Under the pieces are notes generated by a model that ran no database searches, was not told the origin of the DNA, and worked only from the letters and a program-made list of their open reading frames with translations. A stretch of DNA of 64,000 nt from assembly GCA_963978905.1 (NCBI GenBank), contig OZ022261.1, forward strand, positions 31,121,686 through 31,185,685, given 5' to 3'. Within the stretch, counting starts at the first letter, position 1, and each line of letters begins with the position of its first letter. Below, piece by piece: positions 1 to 13,903 of this stretch. A program made the translations under genes and the position numbers. This DNA is from Trichostrongylus colubriformis (Eukaryota; Nematoda; Chromadorea; Rhabditida; Trichostrongylidae).

Positions 1-189
1 GATCATGATTCCATCTCTACCAGGACCAGAGAGAAGACAGACTGATTAGTTGTTGTTTTCCATGGGAAAAGAGAATTCAATCTCGAGTCAATGAATAGTC
101 CATATACTTGATAAAGGGAATATGAGAATTAAAATAGCGAATACATAGGTGAGGGCTGAAAAACTATACTGCAAAAGTGTCACTGTTGT

Positions 190-430
190 TAGGCCGCCGT
201 CAGACCACGATTTTGCGTTTTTGCGATTTTACGATTACTTGGTTTTGCGGCGTCGCCCTTTTGCACGTGATACTAATTGTAAGATCTTGAGATTGTGCGA
301 TGCCGCAACTTCGCTTGCGGAGCCGTGGCACCCGTGAATCGTGAAGCCGCAAAATCGCAAAAACGCAAGGACGCAAATCGCAAAAACGGAAGTCGCAGAA
401 ACGCACAATCGCGATTTCTGACTGCGGCTT
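190..430. repeat. Inverted repeat (small MITE-like)
   Basis: CCGCCGTCAGACCACGATTT at 192 pairs imperfectly with the complement of AATCGCGATTTCTGACTGCG near 424. The interior repeats GCAAAATCGCAAAAACGCAA-type words on both strands. There is no coding support. Confidence 0.45.
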
Positions 431-2212
431 CATCTAACAATGAGCAGTTGCATTTGTACCTGCCTGGGAATGAAGATTAAAAGGTTCGTCAGAGGGCATT
501 TCTCAACTACTACTAAAAACAGCTCATCATGACGACCTTTACAGCGAAGCAACAACAGAAGCTTAAGGAGTGCGGCTTTTCCTCCGTTCGATGGATTATT
601 TAAAGATCAATTCAAGCTATTTAATACCATTGAAAGAACCGAGATGCCATTGTAAGAAATCATTTACGCTGGACTTCAGAGCGCCACCACATTCAACGGA
701 AATTCAAGAAAATCACCGAGGAAGATCACGTTAAAAATTCTTTTGATGCCTTTTTTGACAGATCAATTCAGACTTGAGTTTTAAGGCCGCCAGAGCAATT
801 CAACAACACCATTTTTCATCAAGCCTTTCGAAAATGATAAAATAGTCTGAAATAAAAACCATTCAAGATTATGTCATACATCCGACTCCCACCTAATCCA
901 TAGGAACATCCGACTGGCATCCGACATTGCGGCTGTTATTGGTCCTCTCATCACTCTCCTTCCTTTCTAATAACTAGTGGCAGTATATATGTATTCCGTT
1001 ACAACACGCAGGATGTGCGACAGGACACCCAACTTGGGTCACTGTACGAATCAAGTAGTATCCCGCGCGTGACGAATACCTTGATGATTCCGTTGGCCGT
1101 TGTATATTCATCAAACGCTCATCGCCGCCTCCTCACGCAAACTGACACTTCGAGCGTTTTGTCGCACATCTCGACAAGGGCAATCTGCTGATAGGATATC
1201 GAAGCTGTCATGCTTTCCAAGCAATACATGCGATCCTCAATAGAAATGGAGAGCAAGGTGACTATGAAATGAAGGAGTTATTATCTATAATGTTTGCTTT
1301 TACATACCACATTTGCTTTGGAATACTAACTATTTGAGCAAATATTGTAGGTCCACAAATCCTAATTCTAAATATTATACAAATGGGTTTTTCAGCATTT
1401 ACTGAAGTATTCATAGGTTTAAGGTCATTATGAAATAAATAATGGACTAGTTGTTATGCACTATTTATTTTTCGCCGCTGAATTACACGTTCAAGATCTG
1501 GACACATAGAGCTCAAAAAGTATTATCTAAAAAGGATTTCTGAAAAGGACAACGAGGTTACTAAGTGACAGCTAGCTCAAAAGGCCTTAGGAGTGTGACA
1601 TGATAATATGCGAGCTGCTCTGGGATGAAGTCGAGGACACAGCAATTAAGCGACAAGCCGAAATACGCCTCTGCACCCCTTCGTCTATTTCGCATCCAAG
1701 ATCATTACATTAAGTAGATTAGTCAGATTAGATTAGTCTATTTTACACACTTCAGGATTACATTATGACTATATCACCTGAAACTGCACTTATAGCACTT
1801 CTATGCTTTGTAAAGGTTATATCAGAGCGTATAAGCCTTCACTCAACCCAAGGAATTATCCAGAAGCAAACAAGTCAACCTTAAGTACTGCCTTCAGAGA
1901 TTTTGGAAAGAATTTGGTAAATCAACATAGATGAATTATGAGAAAACAGGGTGGACTGATTCGACGGAGGTTCACATGCGCGTGACGAAATGCAACCTCT
2001 TGTCTGCATAATTGCTTAGCCGAGCAACGGCGTTCAAAAACATGCAAGCGAAACACCGTTTACGTATACTCCGTTCGATTAGGAGCGATGCCGAAAAAGA
2101 ACGAAACTCTTTGGGAGACAACGAGTTAGAAAGCCAACTTCAATCTTCAACGAAAAAAAGGAACTCAAACCTAAAGCGCCACTTTCATCAAGTTTTTCAC
2201 ATTAGTCGTCCG
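431..2212. other. Gene-free stretch
   Basis: No open frame with plausible codon use, no splice-consistent exon chain and no clear repeat was found. A block near 1069 (GCGTGACGAATACC) has a weak echo at 1980. Confidence 0.5.
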
Positions 2213-2537
2213 GGTGTGTAGACTTATGTCGAATTTTCGCGCGGCCGCACGCGGCGAGCGGCGCCGCGGACTTTCCCGCATGTCATTGCGTACATTGCAA
2301 CAATCCCTTTAGAGCTTTACGCCCGAGTTAATTATTTCTCAATTAGGATTGTTATCATATGATGCTATCGTTTCTCGGGTGTTTCAGATAAAGATGAAAC
2401 CAACAGCAATCTCTTGAAGTACCTCCATGGTACCACACCCTTGCGTCCTGAGCGGAATTCCAATCGTTCGCGGCAAGCTGTTGATGGCGCCGCGAGTGCG
2501 GCGTCGCAAGGCGAAAATTCGACATAAGTCTACACAC
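2213..2537. mobile_element. MITE, GTGTGTAGACTTATGTCG family, copy 1
   Basis: The ends are GTGTGTAGACTTATGTCGAA and its inverted copy, followed inward by TTTTCGC and GC-rich arms. The element is 325 bp with no transposase. Related copies lie at 6203, 35552, 36371, 45458 and 62371. It is a non-autonomous DNA element. Confidence 0.8.
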
Positions 2538-5049
2538 TCTATTCATCCTGTTGCTTCTATGACTAAATCACGCTCCTTAAAGGCATTTCAAATGTTAACA
2601 CGACTTGCTTTACGCATGCTTTCAATAATGGGGAACACCAGCGACATTCAATCCTGTTTATTAATGTTAGAATTGGAATAGTATCACACGAAAAAATTCG
2701 GCTTAATAAGTGGACCTGTAGCAGTGGCTAGGGGTACTTCGTCTTTTGTCATGGGATCAAGCCATGAGTGGTGCGTAGGAACCGGTGCGACATCATGAAT
2801 ACTTCGCAACGCCGCATCGGCTCCCAGTAGGCTACGTCCCATTAGGTGCTACCTGAACTCGTAAACGTCTTTTTTCTAGGTAAGACTCAAATCCTCCTAG
2901 CTGCGAATTCCCGGCAATCTGTCAAAGGCATCCGAGAGGTTCGTTGATGGGACAGAGACACCTAATACTTCCAGAAATATACGTAATCCGATAGTGGGTC
3001 ATAGGTCCTACTTGTAATGCACCATCCAAAGTCTGCTTCAGATAAGACCCTATGTTTGATGTAATGAAACTGCAGTAGCACATCGGACTTTTCCCCGCTC
3101 CGATTTCGACAACCCACTATCGAACCTGTCTTAGAATCAACATTTTTGGGTAAGAATCCCTGACTAAAATAGCCACAGCGAGGTCTGAATTTGCGGGGTA
3201 ATGATGAAGGAAAAAATCCAGAAATTGCTGTCATAATCTTGAGCATTCAGAAATAGTACACGGTAGGTGCTACAACCTGTATAGCCAGAAGGAAGGTAAC
3301 CAGTACATAGCAGTAGGCCGGCACGATTATTCCGGACGGATGGCAGCGTATCCTGGTGTGGCCGTCTGTGGCGGCCATCACACGTCCATCCACAACGACT
3401 AGAGCTACCGCGTCAGCGGCGACAACGATGTTTTGGTGGCAACTTCAGCAGAAGTAGCGATATGCAAAACATGTGCTAACTAGGCGGTCTGTTCAGAAAT
3501 TGGCCACATGGGTGTCTTCGGCATCATATCGCGGCCTTTTCATGCTCTCGTCTCTCAGTCACTTCTCCACCACCCTCACAGCAGCAACCATCTCATGAAT
3601 CATTGTCACCGCATATCTACCACATCGCTTAGAGGGTGTATTATGTTCGCAACCATCATACGCGCATGAACGTCTTGATGACCCCATCCGGAATTTGCAT
3701 ATATTCCTTAGAGAGCGGTAAGAATGATGGGCCAATGGAATAATGACACCTCATCCGAATACGAAGCCAGCTCCCTGAAGGGCACTCCATAGAAGAAAGA
3801 CTGTAGGTTTTGTTTATATAATTGTTTACTCCTTGTATACACATACCCCTGAGGAACCCTAGAATGACTTATGTGACAATTATAATGCAAACATCGCCAA
3901 ACAAGATAAGAAAAGAGGGGGAAATAAAGGAGGATGTAAAAGTACACAGAAATTAGTGTGAATCGTGGAGAGGCAGCCGTCAAAGAGTCTCCATAGGGCA
4001 TTTCAGCAATCACGCATGATACTGATGATGGGAATAGAAACGCCGCAATATGACAGATGCACGACATGCGCAATATATTCATTATTCACCAACTGCTCGA
4101 GTAATCTGGGATGTTGGGCTAATTAATGGCGGTAAGCTGCTAATTAGATCAAAAAGCCGTGTCCTCAACGACCATTTATGGGCCGGGCCAAAGTCTTTCA
4201 CTTAGTGAGCACTCTAGAACATTTCGGTCAAGGGAATCCGAAATTCACAATTTCAGAAGGCTGTGTGTGCATTAGTTCTAAATAAGGGTCAACCAGAAGA
4301 TGAGACGCAGACGAACACGCCAGTCACATCGTGGGGTGGGCGGGGCCCAGCTGACTGAGCAAAATGTGGAAGGAAATAGATAGAATGTGAGTTCATGTAG
4401 GTTTGGTCTTATGGAGGAGTATGTTAGCAGAGTTGAATGATAATAGGCTTCTGACTAACCACAAAGTGATAAGAGAAATGATTAAAATACTGTAAACGCC
4501 GTCCAATTCCACAAATGGCACTACGCCTCTTTCAGCGTAAGTCTCATTGAATCATAATGCACCTCTCAATCTGAAGCCGCACATTACAGGAAATGCTTTA
4601 AAAATCACCTTAGAGTGATAAAAATTTGAGAAGGAGATCTTGCCACAATTTTTGGGTCGTATCTTTCGGCATGGTTCTTTGTTGATATGTGTCCTTTCGA
4701 GCACTCGAAATCGCACAGGTGAAGGAGGGAACAAAAGTGATAGCTGGAATAGCTCTTTAAAATGAGCCTAGCTTGAAGAAAAAACCCTTACTCATAGGTG
4801 ATGTCGTATAGATGCGAAAGCAGCAAGGGCGCCATAGCCCAAGATGACATAGTATCTCTGGCTCCTTATGTCACAATCCGCTGACCGTAAACCTTCCTGC
4901 GCTGATCAAATCTTTCCGCATACTGCATTTTAATTTCGCGCAGTGAAGATTCTTGAGCCATTGGGGTGATACATATTTATTATCCTCCCGCTTACTTGGC
5001 CCCAATCCCATCTTCGGAAGGAAAAGGAATGGAATTGCGTTTTAGAAGG
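2538..5049. other. Gene-free stretch
   Basis: Nothing recognised. The 124-codon minus-strand frame at 3708-4082 opens with ATG but has no promoter, splice or family support. Confidence 0.45.
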
Positions 5050-5405
5050 AATAGCTGTTCCCCAATAAGAATGAATTTCTATAAAATGCATGTAGCAATA
5101 AATTCTGTAAAGTGTCGCAGAAACTCAATGCACTTTTGGCGGAATTGTTGTGTTCTATAAATATTGTGGAATATAGGGAGGTTACGAAGAAGAACATTAT
5201 GGAAGGTGAGTCAATTCATGCCTTAATGAGAGCAAGAATTCGACGCCTACTGGAGCACTTGCCATATATTTTAGAAAGTTAAGAGCGTCAAATCCAGTAT
5301 GCCCGACCGTGAAACAATTATTTTTTCCCGAGGAATACCTGCTTCCCAATAAGAATGAATTCCTATAAATTGCATGCAGCAATGAATTCTGTAGGATGTT
5401 CGAGT
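5050..5405 (+). repeat. Direct repeat pair of about 70 bp
   Basis: CCCAATAAGAATGAATTTCT at 5059 and CCCAATAAGAATGAATTCCT at 5344 head two copies that both continue with ATAAA-TGCATG-AGCAAT and AATTCTGTA. The 210 bases between them are unremarkable. Confidence 0.6.
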
Positions 5406-6202
5406 GCACGCAAGTACGCTTTAATTAGGTCAGGTCATATGAGGAGGGAGCAACCGTTCTCTTTGGCTCTCGACCAATTCCATACGGCCAGCTATACCTA
5501 GAGAGACCAGCTTTTGCAGCTACCACATAACAACCTTGCCCAAGCATGATGCAACCGCCCTTAGTACATTAGCAAAGTGCCAGAAAGGTTACCCTCGTTG
5601 GAGCGCAGTGGTAGCAGCTCAGGTCATCGCACACCGTCACGCCGCGCGGTGATTGTTACGTCACCCAACGAGCGTCGCATGCGCGCGCCCAGGACCAGGA
5701 CAGCAGCCGTTGACGTAATTTATATGGCATGGTGACCTAATGTGGGTGTTCTGACGCACGCCCGATAGAATCACACCAATAACGATTTCAAGAGATTATT
5801 GCGCCTGGGCGTACGGTATTAGGAGCTTGAAATGGTCTGGTTCTACTGGCCTAAGGACACCATCAGAGGGTACAGAAGGAAATGAGAGCTGGTGCAACAT
5901 ATTTTCTGCAAGTTGCTGGTAAAACATGTTCCCTGTAGATCAAGTTCGAGTTTAAGATAAAAATTATTGGGAAACTTGCCTTGAAAATGCGCTTTGTAGG
6001 CTCTATCGCGATCTCGCTGCGCTGCATATCAGGATCCGCGCTGCACCCGGCAGACCTGATGCGAGGGCGGAGCAACGTTTGTGGTTGGTTGGCTTAGCCC
6101 TTCGCCATCTTCATTACCCCTCAGTAGCTGGTCATGCAGAAGGGCGAAAGGGAAGGGGTGATAAGGAGGCTACTTCGCAATTTTTTCCTTCCAGTTCTTC
6201 AT

Positions 6203-6443
6203 GGGTGTGTGGCGACAGGTCGAATTTTCGCTTCGCGGCGCCGTCAGTACGACTTGCCGCAATCGTCTGGAATTCCGCTCAAGACGCAGTGGGCTGGTAC
6301 CGTGAAAGATCTTCAAAGATTGAAGATTGAAAGCTTTGGAAGTTCGCCTATGTTGTTGTTGTCGCTTTTTTCAACAGATAAAGCTGAAACGAGTCGCACT
6401 CGCTGCGGGCGACCTCGCGAAAATGACCAATCGCCACACACCC
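6203..6443. mobile_element. MITE, same family, copy 2
   Basis: Terminal inverted repeats GGGTGTGTGGCGA match at both ends, with the AATTTTCGC/CATTTTCGC inner arms of the family. The core TGGAATTCCGCTCAAGACGC is shared with the copy at 2213. Length is 241 bp. Confidence 0.75.
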
Positions 6444-7521
6444 GTTCTCCCTCTGCTATTGCGCTACTGAGCATCTCAACTTTTCTATTCCACAGTTATC
6501 CCACAGAAGGCAAAATCACCACCAAGGATGCCTGTAGAGAAAACGAAAAAGGAAAATTATGAATGAAGAAAATGAATGAGTGAAAAAGAGAAAAAATCCA
6601 GGGTAGATCCTCTTGTCACGATATTGGTTATTTGTGGAGCTACAACTATCAGGCCTTTACAAGGCTCCATAAGGACTACAGCGTGTTTTGATATGATTTT
6701 TCGCTCCCCTCTAACATCATTGTGTGTGGCTTGTGTTCGTCGATGTATTCTGCCCGACGCAAATCACTTCAAAGGAACATCTGATCACATTAGTTGGTTG
6801 GCAGATGTGGAATCTAAATTGAAAGAAAAAAGTAGAGAACATCTGCATGAAGCAGTTACGCCAACTCTGACGTCATCATCAAAAACGATACGGCTTTTCA
6901 CGTTTTATCTTCGATTCTTATCAGCTTACTAATATTGTAATTGCCTTCATTGAGTAGGCAATTAGCGTTGTATTGTGAACAGCTTGAACTCATTAAATGT
7001 ACGGCAAAGAAGTGGTCAGTGGTCTTGTCGCTAAAAATAAAGTATCTGGGAATTGGATCACTCATTAGTACGGTACATTACATTATTATTGAGTTTAGGA
7101 CACTTTTCTCATCAATATAGAGCCCATTTTTTACATGTACCCTACACTTCCTAACCGAGGTGGAGAAGGTGTAGTGACAAGTGGCGCCACTCTCGCTGAG
7201 GCGGTACGGTGATCACACCCTGCGAGTCCAAGTGAGATAACCGATCCATCTACCCGGTGTTGATATCAGCTTCTTTTGATAGAGCACTTGTTTTCAAGTT
7301 GTATAGGCGTTGTATGTTATTTTATAAGTTAAGTAGAATTTACGTTCTACTGCGATTCTGAATAAGGTCGAAGACGTGATGCATCCCTCGAATTGGGCAA
7401 GTGAGCGTGATACATGAAGCAATTTTATGTATTTGCGATATTCCGCATACTGCAGGATTGTGTGGAAAATTTCCAATTATACTGAACCATAATCGATTAT
7501 GAGCCTACTGGAAATTTTGTT

Positions 7522-7742
7522 GTAAATGTAGTTAATACTCAATATCACCAAATATCACAAACCTCATAAAAATCGTGTTTAAAATGATATCCTTTTGTTA
7601 AAAGCAGTTACTGCTACATATCACCTAATATCGAAAGCTCATAAAATTACCTTACAAATAATATCCTGTTGTAAAACGTGATTACAACCGAAAATCACCA
7701 AATATCAGAAAGTCCCTCAAAAGTGTTCTTCAATATTTCATT
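7522..7742 (+). repeat. AT-rich tandem repeat, three units of about 74 bp
   Basis: Each unit has AATATCACCAAATATCA-like text, then CTCATAAAA and ATATCCTTTTGTTA or a variant. Units start near 7522, 7599 and 7672. Confidence 0.6.
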
Positions 7743-10700
7743 TCAAATTTTACGAAGATGAACCCGTCCTGTCTTTTAGAATTTGGGGTAATTAGTACTA
7801 GATGTTGCCTAGTAGAAGTAAAGTCAAATTGCAAAGAGCCTGAGCAGTCGTGACATCAAATTTAGGCTGCTATTGAAGAGTGATGAGCTGTGACTGTCAT
7901 CCGATTCACGCTATTACGACGTATTCAACTACCACTAACAGGAAGCGCATCCGGACAAAATTGTATTTGCAAGCATCAAAATATGATTTCTCTGACAAAC
8001 TTATGCAAATGTGGGACTAGCGTCGTCAGTCAAAAATAGTAGTGCAAGTCTACGAAATGTTTCATGAAAGTGAAAGCTTAGCCAGTGGTGGTTTCCAATT
8101 TATATCCGGCACAAGAAAAGCGGATTTAAAGGAACTTGAGACGATGTCGAGCCTGCATCCCTGCTGGAATTGAATCATTAGGTCGTATTTGTCTATTCCG
8201 AATAAGGGAGACATTTTACAGAGTTGGCTCGAGCACATAAAGTGCAGCGGCTTATTCCCAGAACAAATCATCATTGCGAGGGAGTCAGCTACTTTGGTAC
8301 GACTCTCTTCCACGTTGAGGAGATTTGCGATACCATCATCCCCCCCCCCACAGGTTGCTGTACACAAGTTCTAATGAAGGTTGCAGGGTTTTTGGGAGAC
8401 CCTCTTACCCTCAACAAGTGCGTGCCAAATGTGAGAGCAAACCGGAGCTCCCTGAAAAATGAATCAAAAAATTGTCATACTTCCTGATTTTGCTCTTTTT
8501 CTCTTTCTTCACTCTACGATTCATTCTCAACTCGTTTCAGCACCATCCCTCTACTTCCTTCAGCTCAACCTTTAGTGCCAAACACGGCTTTCTCCGATGG
8601 CCCATATAAGACACCCCCATCTATGGCACTTTTCTTCGAGATTTATTCGCCAGAATTACGTTGATCGCACTGGGCACTTGCTTTCCCATGAAGTCATTAC
8701 TTGCATCACTTGAAGGCTATGAAGATCTGCGGAATTCTGTCAAAGACTAACTTTCTCCCCCGAACTGGTGCTGAATTTAAATAGTTATCCGCCTTTTTAG
8801 GACTTGATTTACTCCTCCCGAAACTTTCGTGCCAACAAAACCAACGCTATGAAGACGGCACGATCCTGTAAATCATCCGATGGTCTGCAACTTATTTGAA
8901 AAGTCAAGAATGAAGAGTCGCTGCTATTTCTTTCAACCCCCATGATCGATAGCTGAGGAAGATAGAAGAGACTTCACCGTGAATAAATGAATAATTTTAC
9001 TCATGCCCTTATGAATAGACCGCGTCATTCAGATAGAATGGAACTCATAGGAATACCTGAAAGTGCATGTCCTGTCTTTCGAAGCGGAACTCGGCTGTCC
9101 ACACAGAATTCTTCAAAACACCACTTCCATTGGAAAGAAAAACAAGAAAATGATAGCGAATAATTGATATAAACACCTATTCCTATTTTATCATGCAGGA
9201 GATACTATAGCTGGTGGGTAGTGAGTATTGGGTAACACAAAGTGCGAATATACACATGGGTTGCCCTCGGGGGGCGACGTGTGAGACGACGACGACAAGA
9301 GGGGTCAAATGTCGCACTCGGAACGACGCTGGCCTGATTGCCGGGTTTGTAAATGCGTGCGAATGAGATTAGCACACCCGAGGGATGTGTCAACCCGTCA
9401 CAATCATCATTTGCTGTGATATCGCATCCAATCTAAATTTTCGCACATGAAAAATTTCAATTCAATTACGTCCAGCATCCTAGAAAATCCGCTGACAACT
9501 TTGCCATCTTACTTTTGCAGCATTTGTAGGACACTGTGAGTTTAGTAACAATAGCCCAGAGCTTCATGATGCACTGGTGTAGATGGAATGAAGGGAATAC
9601 TTTAGCTCACTTACATTTATACATGTTTACTAATATCTAGGAGTTCGAAGAAAACCGAGCAATGGGCATCATTCAGAGTTAGTGATGATATTTGGCCATA
9701 CTGACACAAAGAAAACAATGAGCTGCTTTCAATAGTATAAAAACAGTAGTGACTATGGCAACCTATTCATATATTTAGTAATGAAGAGAAATGCCCAAAG
9801 TGAGCCCCATCTACTAAGTGCCAAGTACTCCTCGGTGATACCTGATAATACCTCATGATATCGCGTGATTCTCCTTGATAACAGAAGTGCCGAATCAAAG
9901 CCACTATACTTACTAGTGTAGCCACTTACCACTTACTGCACACGGTTTCACTTGCTAAAAGAAGGTGGGCAAGAATAGATGTGCTGCGGGCAAGTTTTAG
10001 AAATAGGATTTGTCGGTCATAAACAATTCATCGCCTCTCAGGTGCATTCATTGAATAGGACCCTGTAGGGTTGAGATTTCAAGGACGGGAACACTATTTC
10101 GATCGAATAATATGGTGGTCGAATCGGGTACAAGTAAATACATACGGATACACTGGAAATGGAAGGCTCTATAACAACTGATCGTGTTCCAGAGAACTCT
10201 CCAGACTAGGAGCTGTTATTCAATATTTCTCGAAAACACATTAATACAAGATCCAAATACGACAAAAAAGTCTTTTAGTTGCGTTAGTCACATATGGGAC
10301 ATACGAGGCTCCCACCTACTGTATATTTTACAAAAGATTCCAATTCTACAAACGAATGAACTCAAAGAACAGCCTCACCATGGGCATAGAAGGTATGAAA
10401 AGGTAACGCCTGAAATGCTATGGGCACCTCTCGCCTCGCCCTCAACTGAAATTCGACACCGTCGATTTGGACGGAGCTCTTGGCGATGATCATTCATTTC
10501 GTAACGTTCGGGTATAATGATATCTGTTTCTGCTGCAACCACGAAGGAACATTCAGCTCATTTACTACTTTGCTTCTAAAAGGCTTGAGTGTAACAAAGT
10601 ATGAATAGTTACTTGCTAAGATAGCGATGCATTTTGAAGATTTTCTCTCACAAACAAGGTAACGTAAAAAGTATTGCATACAACTTTGGTGATACTTAGT

Positions 10701-11339
10701 AATACTCAGTGATATATAGTGATACTTCTTGACACAGATAAGCAGCTGCAGAAAAACATTCCTGACGTGGTTTCGCAAACAAAAAGAGGATGAGCAAACA
10801 TAAGTACATCATTTCAGCTAAACTTTTCTAGGTAATATGGAACCAAATGTTCTTATCGGTTTTAGCTCAGTCGATAATTTCCAATCGACACACAGAATGT
10901 GCTAGTAATCGATACTTAGGTGTAGGTCTGGCTCAGAAGCTTGGTGTTCTGTAGAGACCGGGACTAAACATGCAATTTAGCCACATAGATCTCAGTTTTT
11001 GCCTTGTTCTCAGTTTTTGCCTTGTCTAGTCAGAAATGCCATCGCAAACACCCCAACCTTCACAGCTTGATGCTAAACGGAGAGAGCCCAAAGAAATAGG
11101 ATGGGTGATAGTATTATTGAAAATTAATTAGCCTAAGTGTGTTACTACCACTCGTCCTTGTCCATACCCATTATCTCAACAGGAAGTCTTTTTTTTTTGA
11201 TTAATTGATACAGTTTATCTGTACTATACTCGAATTTCAGTGCTAAGAAAGCTAATCGTTGTAGTAGCTCGAGAGGCTCAACAATCGTAAGACAGTTGAA
11301 ATGCAGGGCGTATCCTGAACGTATTCATCAACAGCTCTG
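7743..11339. other. Gene-free stretch
   Basis: No gene recognised. Short GTGATAC/TGATAATAC-type repeats occur at 9830-9890 and 10688-10735. A run of 11 C at 8341 interrupts opposing short frames. Confidence 0.45.
10990..11026 (+). repeat. Tandem duplication of 18 bases
   Basis: CTCAGTTTTTGCCTTGT occurs twice in direct succession, separated by one base. Confidence 0.7.
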
Positions 11340-11481
11340 GTCCCGGACGGAGCTCGCGCCCGCACTCCATGCTTCCTGAGCTTATGTGTTAATCCATTAC
11401 ACTAGCGAGACCCCTTTCACCTTAACTCGTCTTCTGAGAAGAAAGCATGGAGAGCGAGTTCGAGTCCCGTCCGAGACCAGA
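11340..11481. repeat. Hairpin made of two inverted tRNA-3'-half-like arms
   Basis: The left arm GGTCCCGGACGGAGCTCGCG and the right arm ending GAGTTCGAGTCCCGTCCGAG are about 36-base imperfect inverted copies ending at CCATGCTT/AAGCATGG. The right arm carries a good B-box core, GTTCGAGTCCC. On the minus strand, GGTCTCG can pair with CGGGACC over 74 bases like an acceptor stem. It is probably a tRNA-derived repeat. Confidence 0.45.
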
Positions 11482-13689
11482 GTTTTTGTGCATAGCTGAG
11501 CACCTAATAGTGACTTTCACATCGCGGGCGGCGGCGAAAATCAGCAGCTATCAAAAATTTTGAAAAAAAAACGGTATTCATCAACGCTCAGTCAAATTTT
11601 GCAGAGCGTACATTCAGCAGTACATCTGATCTGTCTATCATCCACCTGGAGTTCCTTTTCCGTACTGAATGTTATCACGAATCATTATTTTTGGTAACAT
11701 AGGAAAGCAATCATTATCCAGCGGACCCCGGAACGACGCGGGAGTGGCACTAGGGAGAAGAAGAAGAAGGAAAGCAATCAGAATCAGCTACAACAAAGCA
11801 ATAATAATTGTACATAACAATAATGTCATCACAAGTTACCGCGTAGTATCGTCGTGTAGAAACAACATGAAGTATCAAGTAGTATCAATGTGTACCATCA
11901 TAATATAATTTTTTGAATCCCATTTTCTTGTACATGTAATTCTTCATTCATCGTCATGAAGTAACAATGACTTCGCGTAATCTGAGGATTGCAGCACCTT
12001 ACTTCAGGTGCAGTTAACGTGGAAGACATTTTTCATTCAGTGGCGGGCAGTCAATGTACTAGTAAGTAATTAACGTATTACAAACCCCGTCCACGAGACT
12101 TAGTTGGTTTGAGAGGGTGTCCACTCAGTTTACAGACGCCTACACTTCTTCGTAGGGTAAAATAATTGACGTTACCTAGGGAGATTTCCATAAGATAGGG
12201 TAAAGTTGAGTGAGGGTTCGCAGATTTCTTCCTCAGGAGGTCCTAATGGAAGTGACTCAAATACATATGTATGTATACTGGTGATAGCTGCTGTCGCTTA
12301 GCACTAAGATCTCCGACAATTCGTTGAAAAAATATTGCTTCGATTTTCAGGTCGGAGGCATCTACATAGGGCTCATTTAGCATCCCTGAAGCGGTATTCA
12401 ACATAGCGAGACATGAAAGGCTCTATGCAGCATGCGAGTCACTGCAGGGGGTAAGAATGTGATGGCGTACGGATGTTAGGTGAAAAGTAACAATCACGAA
12501 CGTATTTAAAATAGCGTGGCAGAGGATGTGAGGGGAGAGGAAAAGGCCGACCGCCGCCTTGCCTCTGCCATGCACACAATCAGGGCTGCATTCAAGCCCA
12601 CCTACATTGTCAGGCGCGCTTTACATATTCAAGAGGCCAGAATAGAATTTCAACGAGTGGCGTCAAAACTGATTCACAAAGTCATACTGCGCATTGCTCT
12701 TGATGCAGCGTGGTTGAGGTTTTTCGTAAAGAAAACCTTTGGTTATGGATTTTTGGATAGCATTTCATTTATTCTGTCTACTCTTTTGACGGGTATTTGG
12801 AATAGATGTTAAGAGACGAGTAAAAAATGAAAAAAACTAAGTTAATGAAATAAAATAGCTAGAGTAGTTAATTTACAATCAATACTAGATAATAGCGTCA
12901 AGATCACTGTTCGCTTGATCGCCTTCAAGCACTGTAGACCGCAGTCGGCGGTACCTCCAACGCATTTTCTTTGACTCAGAAACGGCGATCCTTTGAGTTC
13001 GAAAGTCTGGAGTAATATGAAGGGCAGGGCCTGATCTGTCAGTGAAATGTTAATTTAATTCGGTAGTGAGTATCAGAAGTGATTTCACTAATGGCGCACT
13101 TAGCCTCGTGGAGCGGGTGTGGAACAAGACACACGAACTACGTATACGCGAGAAGACGGGGACAGAGCTCCTTAGCCCGCTGCACCTGCAAAAAAAAACG
13201 CGCTAGCCCATTTCGAATGTCTTGTTGCACACCGTCGCGGAGGTTATAAGACAACCAGATATCACTTTACCATTACTACTACATCTATCTTTGCTGCCCA
13301 CCCTTATTTATGATCAATGGAACGCAATGCGCCTTAGTCACACATTTTCTCTGTCATTTTCGAAATAACTGGCTTGTAAGTGCCGAACGAATGCGAATTC
13401 TAGCTGCTGGATTACATGGAAGTATGAAAATGGCAGCTGCGGAAGTAAGAGGAAATTCTAAAAATAGTAAATGATGAGTATAACATTCGCTAATCAGCCA
13501 TCTGAGTGATATGAATTTGACCCCTTATCAATATGCTGGCTGGTTTCGAGCTCCGATTTGAACTCAGCTATGCACTTGAAGCGAGCATCTCCCTTTAGAA
13601 CACGGGTTCTCACGTTCTGCGTTAATTGCGTGTCGACATTTTTGGAATTTTGATAAATTTTGTGTGCAAGTGTAAATCCGGGAGGAGGT
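11482..13689. other. Gene-free stretch
   Basis: No gene recognised. A GAAGAAGAAGAAGG tract lies near 11758. The 98-codon frame at 12516 begins with GTG and shows no family features. Confidence 0.4.
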
Positions 13690-13903
13690 GGTGTTGTGAA
13701 GGTGGCGCGCACCCCACTCTGAAGGTTCGGGGAGCTTATTCCGAATCAACGCCCGCGCAGGCTGATCAAGTCTTCCATACCGCCGGTTTAGGTGAATTGG
13801 CGTCCGAAAGTATGAAAGCACTGAACTGTACATCGGCTGGCCCCCGAAACTAATTGTACAGTACAAATCGCATTCACCTGCCACTACGATTCTGAATGGA
13901 ACG
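13690..13903 (-). repeat. SINE-like dispersed repeat, copy 1
   Basis: On the minus strand it starts GTTCCATTCAGAATCG and includes GGCCAGCCGATGTACA, CCAATTCACC and GAGTGGGGTG. The same blocks in the same order occur on the plus strand at 15.78 kb. Confidence 0.6.

Noticed and set aside
2427..2681. Frames over the 2.2-kb MITE and similar frames at 6134, 36219, 45358 and 62583
   Set aside because: They run through MITE arms and change with each copy; shadows of inverted repeats.
3708..4082. Minus-strand ATG frame of 124 codons with hydrophobic parts
   Set aside because: No signal-peptide cleavage context, promoter, splice signals or family match; such lengths occur by chance in this much AT-rich DNA.
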